From positions 1 to 42,220 of IMG/VR virus record IMGVR_UViG_3300027906_000046: 42,220 bases of DNA; one strand, written 5' to 3'. Shown here in pieces: positions 14,459 to 23,222 of this stretch. Made by a program: the position numbers and the translations under genes. Origin of the DNA: a virus. The stretch's first letter is position 1. Each line of letters opens with the position of its first letter. The notes under the pieces were generated by a model, which saw only the letters and a program-made list of their open reading frames with translations, made no database searches and had not been told where the DNA came from.

Positions 14459-15499
14459 CTATACCCGTTTCATACAGGTTGATACAGCCAAGCTCTGCCA
14501 CTTCTCTGAGATCTTTTTAAGGTCTCCCACTTTAAGAGCGGTCCTTAAACTCATCTCACGAAGTCTGTTTCGGTTTTCGTAAACAAAAGCAAGAATTTCA
14601 TCTTCATCTTCTTTCTTAAAACCGTATCCTTCAAACAAATCACCTTTGTCAGCAATCTGTTTAATTCTAAGATACTTGTCTCTCATTGTATCAAGAGTAA
14701 GATCTAAATAGTGACATCTTGACATAAGTGCCTCTAGGTGATCTTGTAGTTTCTTAGATTTAACATTTTCAAACTTAATGTTTGTAATAAAACAAGCTGA
14801 ACCTTTAAATTCAAACTCGTTTGGAATACCTTCTGCTCTAAGTTTGGCACTATCGGCACTCCACATTAGTTTACGTTTCTTACCACTATCTAAAGCGGCC
14901 TTTAAAATGTTCAAAGCCAAGTCATCTAGTAATACAGAGTCACAGTCATCAAACACAATAACATTACCTGGATCACTATATTCGTAAAGTTTAGCATAAA
15001 GTCCTAAGGCCGTCATAGCACCTTTAACTACTTCATACTTTCTTTTACCATTAGCTAGATCATCAAATAAGCTATGATCATCTAGTGTCTGTTCAACACC
15101 GTATGATTTACCAACCCCTGGAGGGCCTGTAACAATCAAAGCACGGATGTCGCCATTTTTTAGACTGGCCGCCATTTCGTTTAAAATTTCGAAACGTTCA
15201 TCAATTTCTTTAATTCGTTTCTCGTCATCTTCTTGTGAACTTGGTGAACCATCATCTGTATCACCGTGTCCTAAAGAATCACATTGTTTAAAATAATCCT
15301 GCTCATCTTCGATAAACTCAAAACCACTTGGCTTAACTGTAACCCTAATTTTACTAAAATCAGGACCAAATACTTTTGAACCATCAACAGTAAGGAACAT
15401 ACCCTTCTTTCCAGAAGTCATATTCTTTATGAGTGGGAAAATGATGTTCTCAACAGGTTTGTTTCTGTAAGAACCTTTCTTGATATTAACATATGACAT
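14459..15499 (-). CDS. AAA+ ATPase, 346 aa
   Basis: The Walker A motif GPPGVGKS is at 125-132, Walker B (VIVFDD) at 180-185, a sensor-1-like segment ACFITNI at about 226-232 and an arginine-rich stretch (MSRCHYLDL) follows, all in AAA+ order. The N-terminal 110 residues contain an acidic linker (residues 72-100). It is not the clamp-loader gp44 by any motif I can see (no SRC box in the expected place, although SRC occurs in MSRCH). It might remodel a phage or host protein complex. A perfect sigma70 promoter and strong terminator frame it, so it is an independent early gene. GGAG precedes the ATG. Confidence 0.88.
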   Translation of the reverse strand: MSYVNIKKGSYRNKPVENIIFPLIKNMTSGKKGMFLTVDGSKVFGPDFSKIRVTVKPSGFEFIEDEQDYFKQCDSLGHGDTDDGSPSSQEDDEKRIKEIDERFEILNEMAASLKNGDIRALIVTGPPGVGKSYGVEQTLDDHSLFDDLANGKRKYEVVKGAMTALGLYAKLYEYSDPGNVIVFDDCDSVLLDDLALNILKAALDSGKKRKLMWSADSAKLRAEGIPNEFEFKGSACFITNIKFENVKSKKLQDHLEALMSRCHYLDLTLDTMRDKYLRIKQIADKGDLFEGYGFKKEDEDEILAFVYENRNRLREMSLRTALKVGDLKKISEKWQSLAVSTCMKRV

Positions 15500-15547
15500 A
15501 TAGTTACTCCTTTTTCATTGTCTATTGTTTTTTTAACTTACTCTACT

Positions 15548-15575
15548 ATTATAGCATCTTTAGACCTGCTGTCAA
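15548..15575 (-). promoter_or_regulatory. Early sigma70 promoter, near-perfect, extended -10
   Basis: On the minus strand TTGACA (15570-15575) and TATAAT (15548-15553), both perfect consensus, are 16 bases apart; the bases before the -10 are AAAGATGC, which gives an extended -10 (TGC). It starts the AAA+ gene at 15499. Confidence 0.93.
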
Positions 15576-15617
15576 CCATTTTGACGTCTTTTTTTCACTT
15601 GTAAATCCTTGATTTTA

Positions 15618-16202
15618 TTAGGTTTTTAATCTTTTTTCCGCCTCAAGCCATTTGAGCCAGTCTTTTTGGGCTGATTTGAACGACGATTTCCAGTCGTTTT
15701 TGGAGTTTTCGTTAGCATTATCTGAAACATATTTAAAACAACGAAACTTTACCCCCATTTTAGCACATACAACGGCTAAAGCATAGGCTTCCATATCTAC
15801 TAAATCTACATTAGCATATTCAAACCAAGGATCATCTTCACTTACAAAGCTATCTCCTGTACCTAAAGTTATGCTTGAATTTGAATGTAACATAATAGCA
15901 TGGTCGATTCCACTTGCTTCTTGATATGGTGTAACGCCACGTGGTTCTAATGGTTCAGTTATCATATCACGTTGTAAAATAACGTCTACTTCTACTAATC
16001 CTGAACACTTTCCGTTTACTGATCCTGCTGTTCCAAAGTTAATAACTTCTTTTGGTGGTTCATCATGACTCAGCATAAGTTTTTTAGTTAGCTCGTATGT
16101 GGCATTAATTTTTCCTACGCCAGTATATACTACATCAAACCCAGCCGGAACGGCAGAGTTTGGAAATTCATCTTGTAATGCTATAGCTAATAATGTTGTC
16201 AA
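15618..16202 (-). CDS. MTA/SAH-nucleosidase-like phosphorylase-superfamily protein
   Basis: The 194-residue product is in the PNP/UDP phosphorylase superfamily: GVGKINA (residues near 26-32), a GTAGS loop near 52-56, a VDMEA motif (about 138-142) and a CFKYVSDNA segment near the C-terminus match 5'-methylthioadenosine/S-adenosylhomocysteine nucleosidases. Those enzymes hydrolyse the adenine-ribose bond of MTA or SAH. The start is TTG at 16202, supported by AAGGAG eight bases upstream; an extension of 26 codons upstream has no ribosome binding site and overlaps the promoter. A near-perfect sigma70 promoter (16231-16259) lies just upstream. It is not fused to any other domain. Conversion of SAH by such an enzyme would relieve inhibition of the several methyltransferases in the window; that link is inference. 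Confidence 0.85.
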   Translation of the reverse strand: MTTLLAIALQDEFPNSAVPAGFDVVYTGVGKINATYELTKKLMLSHDEPPKEVINFGTAGSVNGKCSGLVEVDVILQRDMITEPLEPRGVTPYQEASGIDHAIMLHSNSSITLGTGDSFVSEDDPWFEYANVDLVDMEAYALAVVCAKMGVKFRCFKYVSDNANENSKNDWKSSFKSAQKDWLKWLEAEKRLKT

Positions 16203-16214
16203 TCTGTATCTCCT

Positions 16215-16222
16215 TATAAATA
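16215..16222 (+). promoter_or_regulatory. Late promoter (TATAAATA), plus strand
   Basis: A perfect T4 late consensus TATAAATA on the plus strand, overlapping the ribosome binding site region of the divergent nucleosidase gene. It is about 96 bases upstream of the plus-strand oxygenase start. Together with the second box at 16291 it makes this a divergent early/late switch region. Confidence 0.6.
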
Positions 16223-16230
16223 ACTTTGTT

Positions 16231-16259
16231 ATTGTAACACAAACTGTAGGTTGTGTCAA
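16231..16259 (-). promoter_or_regulatory. Early sigma70 promoter of nucleosidase gene
   Basis: On the minus strand TTGACA (16254-16259) and TACAAT (16231-16236) are 17 bases apart, with TGT before the -10 box (extended -10). It lies 29 bases before the TTG start. Confidence 0.88.
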
Positions 16260-16290
16260 GCCAATAATACACTCACCCATTATATACCCA

Positions 16291-16298
16291 GATAAATA
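16291..16298 (+). promoter_or_regulatory. Late promoter (GATAAATA) of plus-strand cassette
   Basis: GATAAATA matches NATAAATA and lies 20 bases before the ATG at 16318, followed by an AAAGGA ribosome binding site at 16303-16308. It is the best candidate for late transcription of the four-gene cassette 16318-20089. Confidence 0.65.
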
Positions 16299-16317
16299 TT
16301 GTAAAGGAAATCACCAC

Positions 16318-17076
16318 ATGGAACTAGACGGAAAACAAATTCCTATGCCAGGGGACTTTGGCATTAATCCCTTAGACGATCAAGATACATACGACTGGAT
16401 TAGAGATAACAGTCATCCTAAAAAAGAACATTTCGGATTTGGTTTACCATGGCTTATGCTAGACTTTCCTACTTGGCCACATAAAGAGATGGCCGAAGAA
16501 GCAAAACAGCTAGATAAAAAAGGTTTAATACCAACATACAATGATGGTAGTAATCAAGGCTGGTCTGCTGTAGCACTTTATGGGTTAAGTTCCGACTCTA
16601 CATTACCACCAGAAGAATATGGCTATGCTAACTACAACGAAGCAAGAGCCGCCGGAGCATTAAAGTGGACAGAGATAGCAGACGAATGTCCTATTACAGC
16701 AAACTTTTTTAAAAACGATTTCAATTACAAAAGATATAACAGAATTAGATTTATGGTGTTAAGACCTGGCGGTGTTATTCGTTGGCACAATGATGTTCCA
16801 GAAGGCGAAGATCCTACATTTGATTTAGGTGTTGTTAATATTAGTTTAACAAATCCTAATAAGTGTTTCTTCCATATGGGTCAATGGGGCAACATTCCAG
16901 TTACAGACGGATGTATGTGGTTGTTTGGTAATAACCACTATCATACAGTTATTAATATGAGTAATGAAACTAGATATCATATGATTGCTAGTGGAACACC
17001 AGATGAAAGATTTTGGGCTCCTGTAACTGCTAAAAGTTTTAGACGCCAATGGTGGGGACAATACAAGGAACAATAA
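16318..17076 (+). CDS. Aspartyl/asparaginyl beta-hydroxylase-like 2-oxoglutarate oxygenase
   Basis: The 252-residue protein has the HxD iron motif at H157/D159 (RWHNDV), a second histidine at 207 or 209 (HYHTV) and an arginine at 219 (TRYHM) placed to bind 2-oxoglutarate. This is the arrangement of the aspartyl/asparaginyl beta-hydroxylase family. The start is set at the ATG at 16318, which has AAAGGA upstream, rather than the longer frame opening at 16099. The substrate (a protein side chain or small molecule) is unknown. It heads a plus-strand late cassette, and overlaps the next gene as TAATG. Confidence 0.85.
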   Translation: MELDGKQIPMPGDFGINPLDDQDTYDWIRDNSHPKKEHFGFGLPWLMLDFPTWPHKEMAEEAKQLDKKGLIPTYNDGSNQGWSAVALYGLSSDSTLPPEEYGYANYNEARAAGALKWTEIADECPITANFFKNDFNYKRYNRIRFMVLRPGGVIRWHNDVPEGEDPTFDLGVVNISLTNPNKCFFHMGQWGNIPVTDGCMWLFGNNHYHTVINMSNETRYHMIASGTPDERFWAPVTAKSFRRQWWGQYKEQ

Positions 17077-17798
17077 TGATTAGTTGGAGTTTTATAAAAA
17101 ATCAAGTATCTTTAATTCATTGGGATTATAAAAAATTCTTAGATGAAAAAGTAGATACACTAGACAATGCTGGTGAGTTAGCGTCAAAACTTACTACAGC
17201 AAATCATGACGAACTAAAAGATATGTTCGCTTTTGAATATACTGGACCTGTTGTAGAATTAGGTGTTATAAAATCAATTCACAAATCAGATTCTAAATTT
17301 GCTATTATACAAACACCTGGTAGTGTAATAGCACGAGAGTTTACAATTAGAGCTATGAACTATATGGAAAAGAATCCTAACTGTAGTGTACTGTGTCATT
17401 ATGTACATAAAAGTGACGACACAGGAGATAGATGGTGGGGTATTATGCCATATGTATTAGTTGTAAACTTAGAACATTTTCAAAAAGCAGGCAGACTGTT
17501 TTTTGGTAACAGACGAGATACCGCCGAAAGTGATCAAGTATTTCCAAAAGTAATTAATGATGACGGCATTTTAAAATCTGAAGGAGAAATGACTAGACAA
17601 CCTGACAGTAAATTGTTCTATGGTTGGAATTGGATTAGTAAATTCTTATTACAAGGGTATGAAGTTCATATGTTTGATGATAGAATTAATCCTTTTAGAC
17701 AATTTGTTTATTACGAATCAGATAAAGACATGGGCCATCATAATTGGTTAATCGAAAATATGAATGATTACATAGAGGACGGTGAAGTTGAGTTCTGA
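17076..17798 (+). CDS. Unknown protein of the plus-strand cassette, possibly glycosyltransferase-like, 240 aa
   Basis: Start set at the ATG at 17076, overlapping the oxygenase stop as TAATG; a further 9 codons upstream are part of that gene. No catalytic motif is certain. A segment PYVLVVNLEHFQKAG (about residues 128-142) followed by LFFGNRR resembles the pattern of several glycosyltransferase-like families in which a binding strand precedes a charged loop, but this is weak. The C-terminal portion is acidic, rich in Asp, Asn and Trp. The gene lies between an oxygenase and two paralogous unknown genes, suggesting a shared pathway on the same substrate. Confidence 0.7.
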   Translation: MISWSFIKNQVSLIHWDYKKFLDEKVDTLDNAGELASKLTTANHDELKDMFAFEYTGPVVELGVIKSIHKSDSKFAIIQTPGSVIAREFTIRAMNYMEKNPNCSVLCHYVHKSDDTGDRWWGIMPYVLVVNLEHFQKAGRLFFGNRRDTAESDQVFPKVINDDGILKSEGEMTRQPDSKLFYGWNWISKFLLQGYEVHMFDDRINPFRQFVYYESDKDMGHHNWLIENMNDYIEDGEVEF

Positions 17799-18960
17799 GT
17801 TTAACAAAGATTTTGATAAGTTTAAAATAGAAGGTAACGATTATCCTAATGCTCAAAGAATATTAGAATCTGTTGTAGACTTAATATTAGTAAACCCCAA
17901 CGAAGAAACATCTTTTTATAGCTTAATTGTTTCCAATGTTATTAACAATATAAAGAACGTTAAAACGTTAGAAGAAGCGTTAACGTTTGAAAGCAAGTAT
18001 GCTATTATTGTAGAAAACAATGCTGAGTTTAGCGAAACAATGTTTATTGAAATGTTAATCAAAAATAAACAAGAAGAAAAAGCTATTAGTACAGGAAACA
18101 TTCATTTATTAAAACTAGGACAATTATTAGAAGATTGTATTACAGATAAAACACTAGAAGAACTTTCATCACAAGATAGACCCATTTGTAAAGATCTAGT
18201 AACACTACGAATACAAGAAGAAATTAGTCCTTGGGTTAATAATTTGTTTGCTTTTAATACAGAAAAATACTACAACCCTTTTAGTAAACTAAAAAATAAA
18301 AAGTTTGATCATTATGTTATGGTTGCTTCAGGTTGGTTATGGGCTTGGCAATTAACAGCAAACAAGTGGAACCCCGAAGAAGAATACTTAACACTATTTG
18401 ATATTAGTAGTACAAATTTACTACACTTAAGAAACATAGTAGAGAAATGGTCTCCGTGGGACCAGTCTTTTACTGACTTCATTTTAGAAAATCCTTTAGC
18501 TAAAGAAATATTCATTTACTCAGGTTGGATTGAAGGTGACGATATAGAAGTAACCAGAAATCACTTAACTGATTTATGGAAACAAGAAATGACACGTTGG
18601 GCTTCTTTAAATCATAGTGATGACCCTGAAGTTGGTTGGGAATTGTTTTTAGACTTTTTCCGTAGATTTCAAAAAGCATCTGCTTTAGGAAAAATTTCAT
18701 ATGTTAATATGAATGTTATCTCAGACAATTTCTTAGCTAAAAAACTAGCTACATATACTAACGGCAGATCTTATTGGTTTATTAGTAATATCTTTACTAG
18801 CTATGCTAGTAGAATGTGGTCAGCTGGAAGTAAAGATAACGAGTTAGTTTGGTACGAAACATTTAAGAAAAGATTAAACAAAGATGATGTTGTGTTTGGA
18901 AGATTCCCTCAATACAAAAACAACATTATAGAAATGGTTAAAGAGTTAGATGTTATATAA
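17782..18960 (+). CDS. Unknown Rossmann-like protein, paralogue 1, 392 aa
   Basis: No known family by eye. It is a paralogue of the next gene: blocks of matching spacing are YVMVASGWLWAW (178-189) with FVLLPSGLKFAW, LTLFDISS (203-210) with LVLYDCSS, FILENPLAKEIFIYSG (233-248) with WALEHPVAKSILVQTG, ISYVNMNVISD with ISWVTLNIVTD, and YWFISNIF with LFWMSNVF. The pattern of hydrophobic strand, SG loop, then hD.S strand end resembles a Rossmann-like methyltransferase or nucleotide-binding fold; this is inference. The start is GTG at 17782 or TTG at 17788; GAGG at 17775 fits the TTG better. Overlaps the preceding gene by 17 bases. The N-terminal 170 residues are shared weakly or not at all. Confidence 0.75.
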   Translation: MKLSSEFNKDFDKFKIEGNDYPNAQRILESVVDLILVNPNEETSFYSLIVSNVINNIKNVKTLEEALTFESKYAIIVENNAEFSETMFIEMLIKNKQEEKAISTGNIHLLKLGQLLEDCITDKTLEELSSQDRPICKDLVTLRIQEEISPWVNNLFAFNTEKYYNPFSKLKNKKFDHYVMVASGWLWAWQLTANKWNPEEEYLTLFDISSTNLLHLRNIVEKWSPWDQSFTDFILENPLAKEIFIYSGWIEGDDIEVTRNHLTDLWKQEMTRWASLNHSDDPEVGWELFLDFFRRFQKASALGKISYVNMNVISDNFLAKKLATYTNGRSYWFISNIFTSYASRMWSAGSKDNELVWYETFKKRLNKDDVVFGRFPQYKNNIIEMVKELDVI

Positions 18961-20089
18961 CGATTATTTTGATATAATGAGATACGAGTATTCTATTGTT
19001 TTAGAAGAAGGACTCAATGACAATACAAATTTTTTTGCTAAAATGTCTTCTTATGCTATAAGCGATCGTATATACAAAACTGCTGAAGAATGTCAAACTA
19101 AAGGATATTTTCATATTACTAGTAATAACAAAAACATTAACGAAGATTTATTAATGCTTTTGTTAAAAGAACAACATCTAAAAAAAGCATCAAAAGTAAA
19201 AAGCCCTTGTGGTACTATTACAAGTTACTATAATGAATTTACTAACAATGAAGTTACCATTGATAATAAAGAGTGGAACGAAGTATTAGGTGTTGCTGTT
19301 GAATGGCAAACAGACGACTATATAAGAAACAAACTTACTATGAGCTTAGGAGGTTACACTTTAGTTCATCATTTGTTTAATACAGAAAATTATAGAGAGT
19401 CTGAAATTAAAAAAGCTAAATCAAAAGGAGGACAGTTTGATCAGTTTGTATTATTACCTAGTGGATTAAAATTTGCTTGGTTGCTACATCAATTAGACTG
19501 GGAATGGCATAAAAGATTAGTACTATATGATTGTAGTAGTTTGCCTATTTCTTTTGCTAAAGAAATGATTATTGACTGGGATGGAAAGCAACCATTACAT
19601 GAATGGGCTTTAGAACATCCAGTTGCTAAAAGTATCCTAGTACAAACAGGACAATGTACAGAAGGTTGTAGACCAGGTGCTGGTCCTAGAGAATGGGATA
19701 GAATGTGGAAAGAAGAATGTGAAAAATGGGGAGGAGTTGAAAACATTACTAAAACAATGAATAAACTTCAACACGCCGAATTAATGGGTAACATATCATG
19801 GGTTACATTAAACATAGTTACAGATACTATGGGACAAGATGTGTTGTTTAACTCTTTAGAAAACAAACAAACATTGTTCTGGATGAGTAACGTATTTGAT
19901 ACTGCTACAATTGGTTCTATTGTAGCCGGCGACAAAAATAAACTTTATGACGTATCAGCAAGACACGACTTATGTCTATCAACTTACAATACATTAAAAA
20001 ATAAACTTCCTAGCCCTACTTTTATTACAGGTAGTGTTCCGGACATTAATAGTGATGACGGTTGGAAGGGTTCTGATTGGAAGATTTAA
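18950..20089 (+). CDS. Unknown Rossmann-like protein, paralogue 2, 379 aa
   Basis: Paralogue of the preceding gene from about residue 165 on (see that entry), so the pair arose by tandem duplication. Notable differences include QTGQCTEGCRPGAGP (residues 231-245), a Cys/Gly loop absent in paralogue 1, and DWDG at 209-212 where paralogue 1 has SPWD. Starts at the ATG at 18950, 11 bases inside the previous gene; the ribosome binding site is weak. Its stop overlaps the convergent FkbM gene in a short palindrome. The C-terminus is acidic and Trp-containing. Function unknown; a methyltransferase-like role on the cassette's substrate is speculative. Confidence 0.75.
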   Translation: MLYNDYFDIMRYEYSIVLEEGLNDNTNFFAKMSSYAISDRIYKTAEECQTKGYFHITSNNKNINEDLLMLLLKEQHLKKASKVKSPCGTITSYYNEFTNNEVTIDNKEWNEVLGVAVEWQTDDYIRNKLTMSLGGYTLVHHLFNTENYRESEIKKAKSKGGQFDQFVLLPSGLKFAWLLHQLDWEWHKRLVLYDCSSLPISFAKEMIIDWDGKQPLHEWALEHPVAKSILVQTGQCTEGCRPGAGPREWDRMWKEECEKWGGVENITKTMNKLQHAELMGNISWVTLNIVTDTMGQDVLFNSLENKQTLFWMSNVFDTATIGSIVAGDKNKLYDVSARHDLCLSTYNTLKNKLPSPTFITGSVPDINSDDGWKGSDWKI

Positions 20090-20919
20090 ATTAGCTTGTT
20101 TTTGTTAATTTGATCAACTGATACTCTGTCATACATTTTCTTATAAGTATCTTCTCTATCTGTAACTGGCTCTAAATAATCAAATTTTACTTTTAACTTC
20201 GGTGATAGTATTAGTATGTTAATAACACCACTAGTACCAAATATATTCTTTTCGTAATTATTGTAATTGTCCGGGTTATAATTTCTAACAGGGCACCAAT
20301 AAAATTTATGATATCCTAGTTTTGTAAATCTATCCCATAGAGGTGCTAAATGAGTTTCTGTGTTACATTCAATAAAACAAGTAGGCAAGTGTTTTGCTAG
20401 TGTATGTTTAGCACCTTTAAACACATCAAGTTCTTCACCTTCTACATCACACTTAATTAAATCTAATCTTTCAAACTGTATTTGATCTAATCTCATAGTA
20501 GGAACTAACGACATATATTCACTGCTAGAGTTTAAACTTGATTCGCCATAATTTCCAGGCTTCTGTGGATTGTAGTTACTTAAATATCTTTCTCCAGCAC
20601 TTCTACTTAAAGCATAAGGAAATACTGTAGCATTAGTAACTTTGTTATCTAATAAATTACGTTCTAATAATCCTCTAGAATATTCGTTAGGTTCAAAGGC
20701 GTGTACATGGCCTTTATGAGCAAATTTAGTAAAAGGTACTGTATGAGTTCCTATGTTAGCACCTATATCAGCTATATGCCAGTCAGATTCAATAATATGA
20801 TCTAAACACATAATCTCCCATTCACAGTATTCGCCATATACTGCCATACTTTTTCCTATGATAATATCATTATCAAAAAAAGTAAAATTACCGTGTCTAC
20901 ACTTTTTCTTTGTTATCAT
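20086..20919 (-). CDS. FkbM-family SAM-dependent methyltransferase
   Basis: The 277-residue product has motif I DIGANIGTHT (about residues 51-60), an acidic HAFEPNE motif II (about 73-79), and LDLIKCDVEGEELDVFKGA (about 152-170), the signature of FkbM-type O-methyltransferases. These add methyl groups to sugars or polyketides, using SAM. The C-terminal tail (about residues 220-277) is less typical. Its ATG overlaps the stop of the glycosyltransferase upstream, so it works in a glycan-modifying operon. Confidence 0.92.
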   Translation of the reverse strand: MITKKKCRHGNFTFFDNDIIIGKSMAVYGEYCEWEIMCLDHIIESDWHIADIGANIGTHTVPFTKFAHKGHVHAFEPNEYSRGLLERNLLDNKVTNATVFPYALSRSAGERYLSNYNPQKPGNYGESSLNSSSEYMSLVPTMRLDQIQFERLDLIKCDVEGEELDVFKGAKHTLAKHLPTCFIECNTETHLAPLWDRFTKLGYHKFYWCPVRNYNPDNYNNYEKNIFGTSGVINILILSPKLKVKFDYLEPVTDREDTYKKMYDRVSVDQINKNKLI

Positions 20920-21620
20920 ACCCAGTGTTCTTTTATAATTGGATCGTCAGCTATATCGCCAGGATTTGGATTTCCATGAAATACTAATATACTTGTTTCA
21001 GGGTTTATTATTGTTTCGTTAGAAACATATTCTTGTGTTCCCATACGTTTTAATCCACCATTAAGAACTTCCCATTTATAACTCATAGCCCATTCTTTAG
21101 GCCACCATGAGCGGTCCTCTTCTAATATCCTAGTTAACCAGTCTTGATCTCCTTTAAATTTTTTAATAATATTATCTTTGTTTTCAACAAAGTCTTTGTA
21201 AAATCTAGTATAACCATTTGCTTCAAATTTCATTACACTACTGTTGCTAACATAGTATTTAGGCATTCCGTGCCGATTAAAATCTTGGCATATATTAAAA
21301 TCGGTAGGTCTATGGTTGAAAAACTTATCTAAATTATTAACAACGACTGTATCCAAGTCTAAATATAATATTTGTCCATTCCAGTTATGTTCATTAAATA
21401 AATGAGCTTTGTACCACCACTTATTTTTGCCGTTTTCTAATTCTTCATCAACAGGAATACCAATAGGTATTACATTAGGGTTATTAACTTCTTGAGGATG
21501 AGTTGTTAAACAATAAAAATTAAAAGGCTGTGTTATGTTTCTCTTTACACTATTGTAAAGTTTGTCTACATAAGACATAGTATACTTTGGCTTAATCCAA
21601 ACACAGGCTACATTAATCAT
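20916..21620 (-). CDS. Glycosyltransferase (GT-A fold)
   Basis: The 234-residue product contains the DLDTVV segment (about 98-103) with a DxD motif for metal-nucleotide sugar binding, and FHGNPNPGD near residue 215, a C-terminal pattern of the same family. Start by the ATG at 21620; overlaps of four bases with both neighbours. It probably transfers a sugar onto a phage or host glycan. The substrate is unknown. Confidence 0.85.
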   Translation of the reverse strand: MINVACVWIKPKYTMSYVDKLYNSVKRNITQPFNFYCLTTHPQEVNNPNVIPIGIPVDEELENGKNKWWYKAHLFNEHNWNGQILYLDLDTVVVNNLDKFFNHRPTDFNICQDFNRHGMPKYYVSNSSVMKFEANGYTRFYKDFVENKDNIIKKFKGDQDWLTRILEEDRSWWPKEWAMSYKWEVLNGGLKRMGTQEYVSNETIINPETSILVFHGNPNPGDIADDPIIKEHWV

Positions 21621-21970
21621 TTTATCTTAGAACCTACTGTACGCCTTTTAATGTCGCTATGATTAAATTCAGCCCAGTACAATTCAAAAGCTACTCCATC
21701 TTCTACACCTTCAAACTGATGTACCATTCCAGGCTTAACCTGTGTAAAATCTCCTGCTTCAAGAATAGTTTCATCTACTAAACCTTCTTGATCATTACTT
21801 TGCCAAACCCTAACAATCATTTTGCCTCGTTCAACAAAGAAACCATTCCATTTAAACTCGTGTTCGTGTTCTGAACATTTAAAACCTTTTTTAAATTCAA
21901 TACGATGAAACTCTAGTACACCGTTAGCATGAATAAGTTCTGTCTGTCCCCAAATTTTTCCTGCTTTCAT
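21617..21970 (-). CDS. Cupin-fold protein
   Basis: The 117-residue protein has the cupin pattern: H34-E-H36-E38 (CSEHEHEFKW) followed by GKMIVRVW, then EAGDFTQVKPGMVHQFEG with a second histidine near 83-84. Small single-domain cupins in phage glycan clusters resemble the C-terminal cupin of mannose-6-phosphate isomerase and other sugar-nucleotide enzymes. The exact reaction cannot be read from the sequence. Operon with glycosyltransferase and ThyX; overlapping starts and stops. Confidence 0.8.
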   Translation of the reverse strand: MKAGKIWGQTELIHANGVLEFHRIEFKKGFKCSEHEHEFKWNGFFVERGKMIVRVWQSNDQEGLVDETILEAGDFTQVKPGMVHQFEGVEDGVAFELYWAEFNHSDIKRRTVGSKIK

Positions 21971-22641
21971 TATTCGTTTCCTAATGTATCCATAAGAGGA
22001 AATATTTTACTAATAATATCAGCACAGGCATGAGCTATATCCATATGCTCTTTTTGTGTACCATTAGCACCTCTTAATTCAATATAATGTACCCAGCTTC
22101 GTAATGTGCCATTCATATATAATCTTGTTTTAGTCATACCTTCTGGCAATACTACACGGGCTTGTTCTTTAGCAATACCATTACTAATTGCCCAGTTATA
22201 AGCATCTTCTGACGCTTGTTGTACTGCTGATTGCTTTTTAAACCATTCCATAGTTAAATGTACATCTTCAGTTTCAATACTATTTTGTCTATTTTTAGTA
22301 TCTTGTAATCTAGCATCTCTCATCTCATACCAATCTTCCATAGTAGTTGGATCAGCATAACGTTGACTAAATTCTTGGAAACTAAAACTTCTGTGCCTAA
22401 CTATTTGGTGTGCTATATCTCTTGTTGTTTCTATTTCTAAACAAGCACTAACCATTTCAAGTGGAGACCAATGTTGATGTTGTATTAAATACTTGATCAA
22501 ACGTTCACTTGTTTGTTTGTTTATTTGGTTTGCTGGATTGCTTACTTTGGCACAATAGGCTACCAAGTCTTGTACATTATCCAATCCAAGATTTTTAAAT
22601 TCTTCTGTGGGTGCTGAATACGATACTAATTTTACTTTCAT
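21970..22641 (-). CDS. thyX: Flavin-dependent thymidylate synthase ThyX
   Basis: The ThyX signature RHRSFSFQEFSQRY is at 82-95 (consensus RHRxxSxxxxSxRY). ThyX makes dTMP from dUMP using methylene-tetrahydrofolate, FAD and NADPH. Length (223) is typical. TAATG overlap with the SGNH gene upstream. Many marine T4-like phages carry thyX to feed DNA synthesis. Downstream it overlaps the cupin gene by one base. Confident call. Confidence 0.97.
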   Translation of the reverse strand: MKVKLVSYSAPTEEFKNLGLDNVQDLVAYCAKVSNPANQINKQTSERLIKYLIQHQHWSPLEMVSACLEIETTRDIAHQIVRHRSFSFQEFSQRYADPTTMEDWYEMRDARLQDTKNRQNSIETEDVHLTMEWFKKQSAVQQASEDAYNWAISNGIAKEQARVVLPEGMTKTRLYMNGTLRSWVHYIELRGANGTQKEHMDIAHACADIISKIFPLMDTLGNE

Positions 22642-23222
22642 TATAATTTAAACTCTTCTTTCATACTTTCAAAATACTTTATGTGGCACATTTCGTTCGG
22701 GTGTCCTTTGGGCTCTATACCATACTGGTCAGCGTAATCCATCAATGTTGAAGATGTATGCCAGTTAGTGCCATGAAGGGTTTTAAATCGACTAGTAGAA
22801 CGTGAAATGCCTGAAAAGAAATATATTTTGTTGCCTAACACTTGACAATATTTTTCAAACTGCTTAAAACGTTTAATATAATATTGTTCTAATGTATCTT
22901 CATTATAGCACCATTTAAAGTAAAGGTCAAGACTTTCTTTTAATCCAGGGAGTTTACTTTTTTCATTTATACTATACGTCTGCATTTCATCTGCTACTGA
23001 TACGTGTGGCCAAAAGATTCTTGATATATCAGTAATACCTACTAGTACAGTATGTCCTGGTTTTACTTGTTCAAATGCTTCAAGTAAAATCTCATCATTG
23101 CCGGCACCTATACGTCCAAAATTAAATAATGGTTCACCAATATGTTCAGCAAACAATTTAGGTATTATTTGTTTACCTTCTAGCTCTTCTCCGGCTACTA
23201 TGCTACAACCAAAGGCTAACAT
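22641..23222 (-). CDS. SGNH/GDSL-type hydrolase-like protein
   Basis: The N-terminal GCSIVAG at 5-11 resembles block I of SGNH hydrolases (Ser7 as nucleophile). GAGND at 39-43 resembles block III, and GHPNEMCH at 173-180 resembles block V. The usual Asp two residues before the block V histidine is replaced (PKGHPN), so activity is not certain. These enzymes act as esterases or acetylesterases on sugars. Located between purine phosphorylase and ThyX, with short overlaps on both sides. Confidence 0.75.
   Translation of the reverse strand: MLAFGCSIVAGEELEGKQIIPKLFAEHIGEPLFNFGRIGAGNDEILLEAFEQVKPGHTVLVGITDISRIFWPHVSVADEMQTYSINEKSKLPGLKESLDLYFKWCYNEDTLEQYYIKRFKQFEKYCQVLGNKIYFFSGISRSTSRFKTLHGTNWHTSSTLMDYADQYGIEPKGHPNEMCHIKYFESMKEEFKL

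Noticed and set aside
16203-16280. N-terminal extension of the nucleosidase
   Set aside because: It lies within the sigma70 promoter and has no ribosome binding site; TTG at 16202 has AAGGAG upstream.
16099-16317. Upstream extension of the 2-oxoglutarate oxygenase frame
   Set aside because: The first 73 codons overlap the divergent nucleosidase gene and both promoters, and the ATG at 16318 has the better ribosome binding site.
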